Assembly (NCBI GenBank): GCA_041918615.1
Contig: JAYRVH010000089.1
Span: 1 to 64,000, forward strand
Direction: 5' to 3'
DNA from: JAEUJM01 sp041918615
Lineage (GTDB): Bacteria > Actinomycetota > Acidimicrobiia > Acidimicrobiales > DATDAH01
DNA: 64,000 bases
The translations under genes and the position numbers were made by a program. Positions 14,542-23,545 of the stretch are shown here, piece after piece. The notes below the pieces were generated by a model that saw nothing but the letters and a program-made list of their open reading frames with translations, ran no database searches and was not told the DNA's origin. Numbering within the stretch: position 1 is the first letter of the stretch; every line of letters begins with the position of its first letter.

Positions 14542-15885
14542 GTGGACGCCGACGTGGTGGTCGTAGGGGCGGGGGTCGCCGGGCTCGTGGCCGCCCGACG
14601 CCTGCAGGCGGCCGGCAGCGACGTCGTCGTCGTGGAAGCGCGCGACCGGGTGGGCGGACGCACGCTCAACGACGAGGTCGACGGCATCACCGTCGAGGTG
14701 GGCGGGCAGTGGGTGGGACCGGGCCAGGACCGAATCAACGCGCTCATCGCCGAGCTCGGCCTCGTCACCCACCCCACCTACGACGGGGGCCGCTCGGTGT
14801 TCGAGCTCGGCGGCACGAGCAAGGTCGCCAAGGGCGCCAACCCGCCGCTCAGCCCGCTCGCCCTCGCCGAGCTGTTGCGGGCACAGCGCCAGATCGACAA
14901 GTGGTGCGCCTCGGTCCCCCTCGATGCCCCCTGGAACACCCCGGGCGCCGACCGTCTCGACGGCCAGACCTTCGCCGGCTGGGTCCGCCATGCGGTCAAG
15001 TCCCACGACGCCCGGGCGTTCTACGACATCGTCTGCCAGGCGGTGTTCGCCACCGACCCCGAGAACCTCTCGCTCCTGCACACGCTCTTCTACCTGCAGT
15101 CGGGACAGGGCCTCGAACGGTTGTTGGGCACCACGGGCGGCGCCCAACAGGACCGTGTGGTCGGGGGCGCATCGCTCATGAGCGAGACGATGGCGGCGGC
15201 CCTCGGCGACGCCGTGCGCCTGGCCGAGCCTGTGCGCCGGCTCGACCACGGCAGCGACGGCGTGACCGTTCACACCGATGGGGGCACGTACCGCGCTCAC
15301 CGCGCCGTGGTCGCCATCCCGCCCACACTGGCGGGCCGCATCGCCTACGCACCCGCGCTGCCCGCCGAGCGCGACCTGCTCACCCAGCGCATGCCGCACG
15401 GCTACGTGATCAAGGCCATGGTGTCCTACGACCGGCCGTTCTGGCGCGAGGCCGGGCTCAGCGGCCAGGCCGCGTCCGACGAGGGCCCCGTGTCGGTGAC
15501 GTTCGACAACTCCCCGCCGCACGACGGGGGCGGCGTGATGCTGGGCTTCTTCGAGGGACGCCACGGCATCGAATGGGGGCGGCGCTCCCCCACGGCCCGC
15601 CGCGCCGCCCTGGTCGACTGCCTCGTCCGCTACTTCGGCCCCGAGGCGGCCCAGGTCACGGGTTACGTGGAACGCGACTGGTCGGCAGAGGAGTGGACCC
15701 GCGGCTGCTATGGCGCCCACTGCCCACCCGGCGTGTGGACCCGGTTCGGCAAGTCGCTCCGCCTCCCTGTGGGGCCGCTGCACTGGGCCGGCACCGAGAC
15801 CGCGACCCAGTGGTGCGGCTACCTCGACGGTGCGGTCGAGTCGGGCGAGCGGGCCGCACGGGAAGTCCTCGACGCGCTCAGCTGA
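14542..15885 (+). CDS. Flavin monoamine oxidase-like protein
   Basis: A 447-residue FAD enzyme. The Rossmann dinucleotide motif VVVGAGVAGLVAARRL opens the protein, followed by EARDRVGGRT and the C-terminal FAD motif LHWAGTETATQWCGYLDGAVESG. RGCYGAHCPPG matches the region where eukaryotic monoamine oxidases bind FAD covalently through Cys, so 8-alpha-S-cysteinyl FAD is possible. The family oxidises primary amines or polyamines to aldehydes with H2O2; the substrate is unknown. The start is GTG at 14542. Confidence 0.88.
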   Translation: MDADVVVVGAGVAGLVAARRLQAAGSDVVVVEARDRVGGRTLNDEVDGITVEVGGQWVGPGQDRINALIAELGLVTHPTYDGGRSVFELGGTSKVAKGANPPLSPLALAELLRAQRQIDKWCASVPLDAPWNTPGADRLDGQTFAGWVRHAVKSHDARAFYDIVCQAVFATDPENLSLLHTLFYLQSGQGLERLLGTTGGAQQDRVVGGASLMSETMAAALGDAVRLAEPVRRLDHGSDGVTVHTDGGTYRAHRAVVAIPPTLAGRIAYAPALPAERDLLTQRMPHGYVIKAMVSYDRPFWREAGLSGQAASDEGPVSVTFDNSPPHDGGGVMLGFFEGRHGIEWGRRSPTARRAALVDCLVRYFGPEAAQVTGYVERDWSAEEWTRGCYGAHCPPGVWTRFGKSLRLPVGPLHWAGTETATQWCGYLDGAVESGERAAREVLDALS

Positions 15886-15951
15886 GGTTTCGGGAACCAG
15901 CGCGGGCGCAGGGAGCGTCGTAGGTGTGACCTACGACACGGAGGCACCGAC

Positions 15952-17952
15952 ATGCGTCACCACCACCGCTCCGCCCGCACCCTCGTCCTCGCTCTCGCGA
16001 CGCTCCTGTCGGCCGGCGCCTGCGCCAGCGGCGGCGTGCAGACGTCCGCGCGCCAGCAGGTGCAGCTGGTCGCGTCACTACGGCCGTTCTCGGCCTGCGA
16101 CGACCTGCTCGGGCACCTCCGTGCGGAGGCTCTCGACCGCGTCGGCCCCTACGGACTCGACGGCGGCCCGATCGTCGTGGAGGACTTCGCCGAGGGCGGG
16201 CTGCCGGCAACTTCGGCACCCGGCGGGGACGCCGCCACCACGAGTGGCGCGGCGCCGGCCGAGCCTCGCCAATCCGACCCGGACGTGTCGTCGACCAACG
16301 TCCAGGAGGCCGGCGTCGACGAGCCCGACGTGGTGAAGGCGGACGGTGGGCGCATCCTCGCCGTCGCCGGCGATGCGCTCCACTGGATCGACGTGTCGAG
16401 CGACACCCCCACCGAGGTCGGCGCGGTCGACCTGCCCGACGGCTACGGCCACCAGATACTCGTCGCCGGTGACCGGGCTCTCGTGTTGGTGACGGGCAGC
16501 GGCGGGCCGGTGCCCATCGACGACATCGCCAGCACCGACGCCTTCGTCCCCCCGCCGGGAGCCATGACCACCACCATCGCCCAGATCGACGTGAGCTCGC
16601 CCGACGCCATGGCCGTCACCGACACGCTCGAGGTCGAAGGCTCGATCCTCGACGCCCGGCTGGTGGGCGACACGGCCAGGGTGGTTGTCACCTCGCCTCC
16701 CGAGAACCTCGACTTCGTCTACCCGAGCACGTCGAGCCCCGGCGCCGAGCAGACCGCCGAGGAGACCAACCGCCGCATCATCGAGGAGTCCGAGGTGGAA
16801 GACTGGCTACCGGCGTACCGAGCGACCACCGGTGCCGCCGACGGCACCGTCGAAGGGCCGCTGGTCGAATGCGACCGCATGGAACGCCCGAGCGCCTTCT
16901 CGGGGTTCGGCACCCTGTCGGTGCTCACCTTCGACGTCCCCGGCGACCTCGGTACCGGCGACGCCGTGGGCATCCTCGCCAACGGCGAGAACGTCTACGC
17001 CTCGGCCGAGCACCTCTACGTGGCCACCACCGACTACCCCGAGGCACCCGAGACCGACCCCACCAACGACTTCCCGCCCCCGCCACCCGCGCCGACCACG
17101 AGCGTCCACCGCTTCGCCATCGATGGCAACGACCCCGCCGAGTACGAGCTGTCGGGCGCCGTACGCGGTCGCCTCCTGGACCAGTTCTCGCTCTCGGAGT
17201 CGGGCGACCAGCTCCGAGTGGCCACCACCGACGACGAGACGCAGGAGAGCTACGTCACGGTGCTCGAGCCCGACGGCGATCAGCTCACCCAGACCGGCCA
17301 GGTGGGCGGGCTCGGCGAAGGCGAGCAGATCTACTCGGTGCGGTTCGTGGGCGACGTCGGCTACGTGGTGACCTTCGAGCAGACCGACCCGCTGTACACC
17401 GTCGACCTGTCCGACCCCGCCGCACCGGCGGTGGCTGGCGAGCTCGAGCTGCTCGGCTACTCGGCCTACCTGCACCCGTTGGGCGGCGGCCTCCTGCTCG
17501 GCATCGGCCAGGACGCCACGGCCGGGGGCCAGACCACGGGCACGCAGCTCTCGCTCTTCGACGTGTCCGACCCGGCCAACCCCACCCGACTCCAGCAGAC
17601 CACGCTGCCCGGGGCGGGCTCGGCGGCCGAGTACGACCACCACGCCTTCCTCTACTGGCCCGAAACGGGCCTGGCCGTGCTGCCGATCCAGTCCTACGGC
17701 GGCGACGTCATCGTCCCCGAGGAGCCCCTCCCCACCGTCCCGGCGCCCCCGACCGAGGCGTTCAACGGTGCCGTCGGCTTCCATGTCGACCCCGATGGCA
17801 TCGACGAGGTGGGCCGCATCACCCACGACGACGGCTCGACGCTCACCCGATCGGTGGTCGTGGGCGACACCCTCTACACGCTGTCCGACACCAGCCTCGT
17901 CGCCAGCGACCTCACGACCCTCGCCCCCGAGGCGAGTCTGACCCTCGGCTGA
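15952..17952 (+). CDS. Beta-propeller lipoprotein (Beta_propel family)
   Basis: A 666-residue exported protein. The N-terminus is a lipoprotein signal (basic MRHHHRSAR, hydrophobic core, lipobox SAGAC with Cys about residue 24). The mature part carries the family signature STNVQEAGVDEPDVVKADGG (about residues 116-135) and repeated WD-like blades (VLEPDGDQLTQTGQVGG and similar) typical of secreted proteins with a C-terminal beta-propeller. It probably sits on the outer face of the membrane as a binding scaffold. No catalytic residues are recognised. Confidence 0.85.
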   Translation: MRHHHRSARTLVLALATLLSAGACASGGVQTSARQQVQLVASLRPFSACDDLLGHLRAEALDRVGPYGLDGGPIVVEDFAEGGLPATSAPGGDAATTSGAAPAEPRQSDPDVSSTNVQEAGVDEPDVVKADGGRILAVAGDALHWIDVSSDTPTEVGAVDLPDGYGHQILVAGDRALVLVTGSGGPVPIDDIASTDAFVPPPGAMTTTIAQIDVSSPDAMAVTDTLEVEGSILDARLVGDTARVVVTSPPENLDFVYPSTSSPGAEQTAEETNRRIIEESEVEDWLPAYRATTGAADGTVEGPLVECDRMERPSAFSGFGTLSVLTFDVPGDLGTGDAVGILANGENVYASAEHLYVATTDYPEAPETDPTNDFPPPPPAPTTSVHRFAIDGNDPAEYELSGAVRGRLLDQFSLSESGDQLRVATTDDETQESYVTVLEPDGDQLTQTGQVGGLGEGEQIYSVRFVGDVGYVVTFEQTDPLYTVDLSDPAAPAVAGELELLGYSAYLHPLGGGLLLGIGQDATAGGQTTGTQLSLFDVSDPANPTRLQQTTLPGAGSAAEYDHHAFLYWPETGLAVLPIQSYGGDVIVPEEPLPTVPAPPTEAFNGAVGFHVDPDGIDEVGRITHDDGSTLTRSVVVGDTLYTLSDTSLVASDLTTLAPEASLTLG

Positions 17953-17965
17953 TGGTCGACCGGGT

Positions 17966-17997
17966 CGCGTTCCGGGTGGCTGAGCACCCGGAACGCG
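17966..17997 (+). terminator. Strong hairpin behind the beta-propeller gene
   Basis: A perfect 13-bp stem (17966-17978 with 17985-17997) and 6-base loop lie 14 bases after the stop codon and before the next gene. There is no T-run. It is probably a terminator or an mRNA 3'-end stabiliser. Confidence 0.55.
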
Positions 17998-18013
17998 CCC
18001 AGCTTCGGGCAAG

Positions 18014-19501
18014 GTGGACGGCGTGACAACGCAGAACGTCCTCGTCACCGGGGCCAGCGGCTACATCGGCGGACGCCTGGTGCCTGCACTGCTCGACGCA
18101 GGCCACACCGTGCGATGCCTGGCGCGCACGCCCTCCAAGCTCGACGGCCTGGCGTGGCGCGACCGGGTGACGGTGGCCCAGGGCGACATCGCCGACCCCA
18201 GGGCCGTCGCCGGCGCACTCCGCGGCATCGACGCCGCCTACTACCTGGTGCACTCGATGGGCGGTGCGGCGGACTTCGCCACACGGGACCGACAGGCGGC
18301 GGAGACATTCCGCGACGCCGCCGGCGTCGCCGGCGTTCGCCAGATCGTCTACCTCGGCGGCCTCGGCGACGACGGCCCGGGGCTGTCCTCACACCTCGAC
18401 AGCCGCCACGAGGTCGGCGCCGTGCTCGCGTCCGGCACGGTGCCGGTCACCGAGCTGCGGGCGGCCGTGATCATCGGCTCCGGTAGCGCGTCGTTCGAGA
18501 TGCTCCGCAACCTGGTCGAGGTGCTCCCTGCCATGGTGACGCCGCGATGGGTGACCACCCGCTGCCAGCCCGTGGCCATACGCGACATGCTCCACTACCT
18601 GGTGGCGGCCATCGACGAACCGGCCGCGGTGGGGCGGGTGCTCGAGGTCGGTGGCCCCGACGTGCTCACCTACCTCGAGATGATGCGGGTCTACGCTGAG
18701 ATCGCCGGCCTCCGGAAACGCCTCGTCGTTCAGGTGCCCGTTCTCACGCCGCGTCTCTCGTCCCACTGGATCGGCCTGGTCACCCCCCTGCCGACGGGGC
18801 TGGCCAAGCCCCTCGTCGAGAGCCTCAGCACCGAGGTGGTGGTCAACGACCACGCCATCGACGACGTGCTCCCGCACGACTGCCTGCCCTTCCGCGAGGC
18901 CGTTGCCCTCGCGCTCAAGCGAGTCGAGCACCTCGAGGTAACCACCCGGTGGTCGGGCGCCGACCTGCCCGGTTCGTCACCAGCCGACCCCCTGCCCTCG
19001 GACCCCGACTGGGCGGGCGGCACGATGCTGTGCGACGACCAGACGGCGACCAGCACGGCCTCGCCGGAGGCGGTCTTCGCCACCGTCAGCGGCGTCGGGG
19101 GTGCGCGCGGCTGGTACGTGGCCAACTGGCTGTGGGTCGTACGCGGGTGGCTCGACACCGCGTTCGGGGGCATCGGCCTGCGGCGGGGACGGCGTCATCC
19201 CGACGAACTGCGAGTGGGCGACGCCCTCGACTTCTGGCGCGTCGAGGTCTACGACCCACCCGTCGTCCTGCGGCTCCGGGCAGAGATGAAGCTGCCAGGT
19301 GAGGCCTGGCTCGAGTGGCAGATCACCCCCGACGCCGAGGGTGGCGGGTGCGTGCTGCGACAGCGTGCGCTCTTCCACCCACGGGGTGTCTGGGGGCGCC
19401 TCTACTGGTACTGCGTGCTGCCGTTCCACGCCGTCATCTTCGGCCGCCTCTGCACGTCCCTGGCCCGCGCCTCGAGCGAGCCAGGGACGAGCGAGCCATG
19501 A
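18014..19501 (+). CDS. NAD(P)-binding SDR protein with DUF2867 C-terminal domain
   Basis: A 495-residue two-domain protein. The N-terminal half is an extended/atypical short-chain dehydrogenase with VLVTGASGYIGGRLVPALL, a DIADPRAVAGALRGIDAAYYLVHSMG turn and NmrA-like features. The C-terminal part (from about residue 330) matches the DUF2867 pattern with GWYVANWLWVVRGWLDTAFGG and GDALDFWRVEVYDPPVVLRL, a SRPBCC-like lipid-binding fold. Such fusions are common in actinobacteria and cyanobacteria and their substrate is unknown. The start is a GTG at 18014 or 18023. Confidence 0.82.
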   Translation: MDGVTTQNVLVTGASGYIGGRLVPALLDAGHTVRCLARTPSKLDGLAWRDRVTVAQGDIADPRAVAGALRGIDAAYYLVHSMGGAADFATRDRQAAETFRDAAGVAGVRQIVYLGGLGDDGPGLSSHLDSRHEVGAVLASGTVPVTELRAAVIIGSGSASFEMLRNLVEVLPAMVTPRWVTTRCQPVAIRDMLHYLVAAIDEPAAVGRVLEVGGPDVLTYLEMMRVYAEIAGLRKRLVVQVPVLTPRLSSHWIGLVTPLPTGLAKPLVESLSTEVVVNDHAIDDVLPHDCLPFREAVALALKRVEHLEVTTRWSGADLPGSSPADPLPSDPDWAGGTMLCDDQTATSTASPEAVFATVSGVGGARGWYVANWLWVVRGWLDTAFGGIGLRRGRRHPDELRVGDALDFWRVEVYDPPVVLRLRAEMKLPGEAWLEWQITPDAEGGGCVLRQRALFHPRGVWGRLYWYCVLPFHAVIFGRLCTSLARASSEPGTSEP

Positions 19502-19534
19502 CGGTGCGCTGAGCCGTCGGGCGCAGCGCTGGGA

Positions 19535-21094
19535 TCAGGGGCCGACCACCCGTTCGCGGGTCTCGCCCCGCTCAGTGATGCGGACCACCTTATTGACCGC
19601 GTTGAGGAAGGCACGGGCCGAGGCCTCGACCACATCGGTGGACACGCCGCGACCCGACACCGTGATGCCGCCAGACTCGAGCTGGATGATCACGTCACCG
19701 AGGGCGTCGACGCCACCGGTGACCGACGAGACGTTGAAGTCGGTCAGGGTGCCGTCGACGCCCGTGGCCGCCTTGATGGCCTGGCAGGCGGCGTCGATCA
19801 TGCCGTCGCCCTCGGAGCTGGCCTCCTTCTTGTCACCGTCGCGAAGGAGCACCACGCTGGCACTCGCCGGGCCGACGTTGCCCCCGCGGAACTCGATGGA
19901 ACTCAGCTCGAACGCCCGGCCCACCTGGCCACCCAGTTCCTCGGCCACGATGGCCTCGAGGTCGGCGTCGGTGAGCTGCACCTTGCGGTCGGCCAGCTCC
20001 TTGAACCGGGCGAAGGCGGCGTTGAGCGCGTCGCCCTGGATGGTGATGCCCATCTTGTCGAGCGTGTCGGCGAAGGCGTGGCGACCCGAGTGCTTGCCCA
20101 GGACGATCTGGGTCTCGCCCTGGCCCACGGCCGAGGGGTCCATGATCTCGTAGGTGCTGGCGTCCTCGAGCATGCCGTGCTGGTGGATGCCCGCCTCGTG
20201 GGCGAAGGCGTTGCGGCCGACGACGGCCTTGTTGTACTGCACCGGGTAGCCGGTGAGGCGGCTCACCAGACGGCTCGTCTTGGCCAGTTCCTCAGCCTTG
20301 ACATTGGTGTCCAGCAAGGTGCCGTCGGGCAGGGCGAAGTAGTCCGACCGCGTGCGGATGGCCATGACGATCTCCTCGAGGGCGGCGTTGCCGGCCCGCT
20401 CGCCGATGCCGTTGATGGCCACCTCGACCTGGCGGGCGCCGGCCTTCACCGCCGCCAGCGAGTTGGCCACCGCCAGGCCGAGGTCGTCGTGGCAGTGGGT
20501 GGAGATCACGTAGTCGCCGGCGACGACCTCACGGATCCTGGCCAGGCGGGCGGCGTACTCCTCGGGGATGCCGTAACCCACGGTGTCGGGGATGTTCAGG
20601 GTCGTGGCACCGGCGTCGACGGCTTCACGCAGCACCTCGCACATGAAGTCGAAGTCCGACCGTGACGCGTCCTCGGGCGAGAACTCCACGTCGTCGGTGT
20701 ACTGCCGGGCGTGGGCCACCGCCGCTCGCGCCTCGCTCTTCACCTGGTCCGGCGTCATCTTCAGCTTGTGCCGCATGTGGGTCTCGCTGGTCGCGATGAA
20801 GACGTGGATGCGACGGCGTTCGGCGTGCTGCACCGCCTCCCAGCAGCGGTCGATGTCGGCCCGGGCCGTTCGTGACAGGCCGGTGATCACGGGCCCGCGC
20901 ACCGCTCGGGCGATGGCCTCCACCGCTTCGAAGTCACCTTGGCTGGCCACGGGGAAGCCGGCCTCGATGTAGTCGACCCCGAGGCGCGCCAGTTGTTCGG
21001 CGATCTCGAGCTTCTCGCCCGTGTCGAGCGAGATGCCGGGCGACTGCTCACCGTCGCGCAGCGTTGTGTCGAAGATGATCACCGATTCGGCCAT
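19535..21094 (-). CDS. leuA: 2-isopropylmalate synthase
   Basis: A 519-residue enzyme of the short bacterial LeuA type, condensing acetyl-CoA with 2-oxoisovalerate as the entry to leucine synthesis. FDTTLRDGEQSPGISL is at the N-terminus. STHCHDDLGLAVANSLAAVKAGA and NGIGERAGNAALEE are the metal and acyl-CoA sites. The C-terminal 120 residues form the leucine-responsive allosteric domain. The ribosome site GAAAGG precedes the ATG. Expression is controlled by the leader attenuator at 21152-21295, and feedback by leucine is expected from the regulatory domain. Confidence 0.97.
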   Translation of the reverse strand: MAESVIIFDTTLRDGEQSPGISLDTGEKLEIAEQLARLGVDYIEAGFPVASQGDFEAVEAIARAVRGPVITGLSRTARADIDRCWEAVQHAERRRIHVFIATSETHMRHKLKMTPDQVKSEARAAVAHARQYTDDVEFSPEDASRSDFDFMCEVLREAVDAGATTLNIPDTVGYGIPEEYAARLARIREVVAGDYVISTHCHDDLGLAVANSLAAVKAGARQVEVAINGIGERAGNAALEEIVMAIRTRSDYFALPDGTLLDTNVKAEELAKTSRLVSRLTGYPVQYNKAVVGRNAFAHEAGIHQHGMLEDASTYEIMDPSAVGQGETQIVLGKHSGRHAFADTLDKMGITIQGDALNAAFARFKELADRKVQLTDADLEAIVAEELGGQVGRAFELSSIEFRGGNVGPASASVVLLRDGDKKEASSEGDGMIDAACQAIKAATGVDGTLTDFNVSSVTGGVDALGDVIIQLESGGITVSGRGVSTDVVEASARAFLNAVNKVVRITERGETRERVVGP

Positions 21095-21151
21095 TGGTTT
21101 GCCTTTCAGGGTTGCTACTTGGGGTTGGGTGGAACGTGTGTCGGGACAAAG

Positions 21152-21184
21152 AAAAAACCCCCTGGCCCGGAGGCACAGGAGGTT
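21152..21184 (-). terminator. leuA attenuator terminator
   Basis: AACCTCCTG (21184-21176) pairs with CAGGGGGTT (21164-21156) over an 11-base loop and runs into TTTTTT. It is the best intrinsic terminator in the window and lies between the leucine leader peptide and leuA. Confidence 0.85.
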
Positions 21185-21186
21185 GC

Positions 21187-21214
21187 GGCGAGCACCGGTA
21201 TGGGAGTGCTCGCC
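21187..21214 (-). promoter_or_regulatory. leuA leader hairpin next to the leader stop codon
   Basis: GGCGAGCAC and GTGCTCGCC form a perfect 9-bp stem with a 10-base loop, starting at the base after the leader TAG. It separates the leader peptide from the terminator. A ribosome stalled at the Leu codons or released at the stop would affect it differently. Confidence 0.7.
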
Positions 21215-21256
21215 CTACGTAAGAAGAAGTCCGGAGGTCGTGGGGGTGATCTGCAT
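21215..21256 (-). CDS. leuA leader peptide MQITPTTSGLLLT
   Basis: A 13-codon frame with three consecutive leucine codons CTT CTT CTT just before the end. CTT is rare in this GC-rich sequence, which strengthens the sensing of leucyl-tRNA. An in-frame ATG three codons earlier (21265) is only one base from the proposed -10 box and so should not be in the transcript. Leader peptides of this type before leuA are known in actinobacteria. Confidence 0.85.
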   Translation of the reverse strand: MQITPTTSGLLLT

Positions 21257-21266
21257 GACTCGCATG

Positions 21267-21295
21267 ACACTCGCACCATACGGCGATTTCGTCAA
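21267..21295 (-). promoter_or_regulatory. leuA promoter
   Basis: -35 TTGACG (21290-21295), a 17-base spacer and -10 GAGTGT (21267-21272). The leader ATG at 21256 follows 10 bases later. Same geometry as the leuB and ilvB promoters. Confidence 0.6.
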
Positions 21296-21325
21296 GAGCG
21301 GTCGCCGGATGGGTACCTTTGAGTC

Positions 21326-21760
21326 GTGGCCCGACTCTTGCGTGTCCTCATCAAGGTTGCCCTTCTCGGCGGCATCGTCGCCGTCGTCGTCAAAGTGCTG
21401 CAGGATCGCAGCCACCCCGACCAGGTGGTCGACCGCAACGCCTACAATTCGTGGCCGCCACTCGACGACCAACCCTCGAGCGCCACGACCGGCGAAGTCC
21501 CACCGACCGCCACCGAGCGCGCGAGCAAGGTCTCGATCGAAGACACGCCCGCCGAAGAACTGCCGGTCGACGACACCCCGGTCGCCGACACGGGCGACGC
21601 GGACGTGGGCACAGCGTCGGGCACAGCTCCCGCGAAGAAGGCCGCGACCAAGAAGGCGCCTGCGAAGAAGGCCACGACCAAGAAGGCGCCTGCGAAGAAG
21701 GCCACGACCAAGAAGGCGCCTGCGAAGAAGGCCTCCGCGCCCGCCGAGAAGACCGACTGA
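21326..21760 (+). CDS. Membrane-anchored protein with Lys/Ala repeat tail
   Basis: A 144-residue protein from a GTG at 21326. Residues about 6-24 (RVLIKVALLGGIVAVVVKVL) are a membrane anchor, and residues 35-95 are acidic and Thr/Pro-rich. The tail is three and a third repeats of a 10-residue unit close to AKKATTKKAP. Such tails resemble histone H1 and the C-terminus of actinobacterial HU (HupB), which bind DNA or polyphosphate without sequence preference. No enzyme domain is present. It is divergent from leuA and convergent with serA. The role is unknown; tethering DNA, RNA or polyphosphate to the membrane is conceivable. Confidence 0.75.
   Translation: MARLLRVLIKVALLGGIVAVVVKVLQDRSHPDQVVDRNAYNSWPPLDDQPSSATTGEVPPTATERASKVSIEDTPAEELPVDDTPVADTGDADVGTASGTAPAKKAATKKAPAKKATTKKAPAKKATTKKAPAKKASAPAEKTD
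21631..21733 (+). repeat. 30-base tandem coding repeat (AKKATTKKAP units)
   Basis: Three full 30-base units begin at 21631, 21661 and 21691, followed by a partial one. The second and third are identical and the first differs by two bases. The period is a multiple of three, so unit gain or loss keeps the frame. Confidence 0.9.
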
Positions 21761-21831
21761 CCGAAGGAGGCCATCCGCGCCTCGGCCCCGCGGGACATAC
21801 CGGTCGGCGAACCCGGCGCAATATGTACCGT

Positions 21832-21854
21832 CTCAGCGCACTTGATGCGCTGAG
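21832..21854. terminator. Hairpin between convergent genes
   Basis: CTCAGCGCA pairs perfectly with TGCGCTGAG around loop CTTGA, midway between the ends of the Lys/Ala-tail gene and serA. Being symmetric, it could end transcripts from both sides. No T-run is seen. Confidence 0.5.
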
Positions 21855-21897
21855 TTGAGCTCGTCGGGCCGCCGCTCGGGTCAGCTGGTCGGCAGCG

Positions 21898-23469
21898 TCA
21901 GCTCGGACGGTTGACGGCGTGGACCGAGTCGATGCCCGCCTCGCCTCGGAGACGCTCGGCCACCTCGGGGGCGACAGGGTCCGAGGTCGCCAACACCATC
22001 AGGGCGGCCGACCCGTCGGCCGATCGGCCGAGGTGCATGTCGGCGATGTTCACCCCGGCCTCACCCAGGGTCTGACCCACCAGGCCGATCATTCCGGGGC
22101 GATCGTCGTTGCGCACGATCAACATGTGGTCGGCGGGGGGGATGTCGATCGTGTGGTCGTCCACCCCGACGAGGCGCGGTTGGCCCGACAGGCCCGTCAA
22201 CGTGCCGGCGATGGCATGGCCCCCACCCCGCAGCGTGATCAGGTTCACGAAGTCCTGCGCGGCGGCCATCGAGGTCTCACGAACGTCGACGCCCCGCTCG
22301 GCGGCGATCTGCGGCGCGTTCACGTACGACACCGGCTCCTCGGTGGCGCCCGCGAACAGCCCCTTCAGCACCGACAGGGTGAGGATGCGGGTATCGCTCT
22401 CGGCCAGCTTTCCCTGGTACTCGACCTCGAGCACGGGGGTCACGCCCTCGTTGAGGCCGGCGAAGAGCTCACCCAGCCGCTCGGCCAGGGACAGGAACGG
22501 TCGCACGGTCTCGGACGCCTCACCGGCGCTCACGTTGACGGCGAAGGGCACGAACTCGCCGGCGAGCGCCAGGCCGACCTGCTCGGCGATGGTGTCGCCC
22601 GCCTTGTCCTGCGCCTCACGCGTGCTGGCCCCGAGGTGGGGCGTGACGACCACCGAGTCGAGCCCGAAGAGTGGCGATTCAGTTGTCGGTTCGGTGCTCC
22701 AGACATCGATGGCGGCACCGCCGATGTGCCCGCTGCGGATCGCGTCGGCCAGGGCGTCCTCGTCGACGATGCCACCACGGGCCACGTTGATGACCCGCAA
22801 CCCCGGCTTCGCCTTGGCCAACAGCTCCCTGCCCACCAGACCGAGCGTCTCGGGGGTCTTGGCCACGTGCAGGGTGACGAAGTCGGCGACCGCCACCAGC
22901 TCGTCGAGCTCGAGCAGCTCGACGTTGAGCTGGCGGGCCCGGTCGGCCGAGATGAACGGGTCGTGGGCCACGAGGCGCATGCCGAAGGCCGAGGCGCGCT
23001 GCGCCACCAGCTTTCCGATGCGGCCCAGGCCGACGACGCCGAGCACCTTGTCGCTCAGCTCGATGCCCTCCCACCGGCTGCGTTCCCACCGACCCTCCAC
23101 GAGGGCGGCGTGGGCCTGGGGGATGTTGCGGGCAAGGGCGAGGAGCAGCGCAATGGTGTGCTCGGCGGCCGAGAGGACGTTGGACTGTGGTGCGTTGACC
23201 ACCATGACGCCACGCTTGGTGGCGGTCGCGAGGTCGACGTTGTCGAGCCCGACACCGGCACGTCCGACGACCATGAGGTCCTCACCGGCTTCGAGCACCG
23301 CCGCGGTGACCGTGGTGGACGACCGGATGATGAGGCCATGGGCGCCCCTGATCAGCCCGATCAGCTCGTCGGGTGACGGCGCCAACGCCACGTCGACCTC
23401 GTGACCCTGGGCGCGCAGACGGTCGAGGCCGGCCTCGGCGATCTTCTCGGTGACAAGGACACGGGCCAT
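21898..23469 (-). CDS. serA: D-3-phosphoglycerate dehydrogenase (long form)
   Basis: A 523-residue enzyme, first step of serine synthesis, of the long actinobacterial type with nucleotide-binding, substrate, intervening (ASB) and ACT domains. LGVVGLGRIGKLVAQRA is the NAD-binding loop. NVARGGIVDE holds the catalytic Arg region and VVTPHLGASTREAQDKAG the catalytic His. The ACT domain is HMLIVRNDDRPGMIGLVGQ at the C-terminus, the serine feedback site. The ATG at 23469 starts MARVLVTEKIAEAG; upstream codons are not family-like. serC lies 4.6 kb away on the other strand. Confidence 0.96.
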   Translation of the reverse strand: MARVLVTEKIAEAGLDRLRAQGHEVDVALAPSPDELIGLIRGAHGLIIRSSTTVTAAVLEAGEDLMVVGRAGVGLDNVDLATATKRGVMVVNAPQSNVLSAAEHTIALLLALARNIPQAHAALVEGRWERSRWEGIELSDKVLGVVGLGRIGKLVAQRASAFGMRLVAHDPFISADRARQLNVELLELDELVAVADFVTLHVAKTPETLGLVGRELLAKAKPGLRVINVARGGIVDEDALADAIRSGHIGGAAIDVWSTEPTTESPLFGLDSVVVTPHLGASTREAQDKAGDTIAEQVGLALAGEFVPFAVNVSAGEASETVRPFLSLAERLGELFAGLNEGVTPVLEVEYQGKLAESDTRILTLSVLKGLFAGATEEPVSYVNAPQIAAERGVDVRETSMAAAQDFVNLITLRGGGHAIAGTLTGLSGQPRLVGVDDHTIDIPPADHMLIVRNDDRPGMIGLVGQTLGEAGVNIADMHLGRSADGSAALMVLATSDPVAPEVAERLRGEAGIDSVHAVNRPS

Positions 23470-23545
23470 CGGCCCATCCTGACCGTTGCCCCGCCAGGCC
23501 CGCCAACCCGTGCCGGCAAGGTGCCCAGCGCTAGCGTGGCGATCC

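Noticed and set aside
21631..21733. Regular 30-base repeats that could suggest a CRISPR array.
   Set aside because: The units are directly adjacent with no spacers, keep the reading frame and encode a Lys/Ala tail. No cas genes are present.
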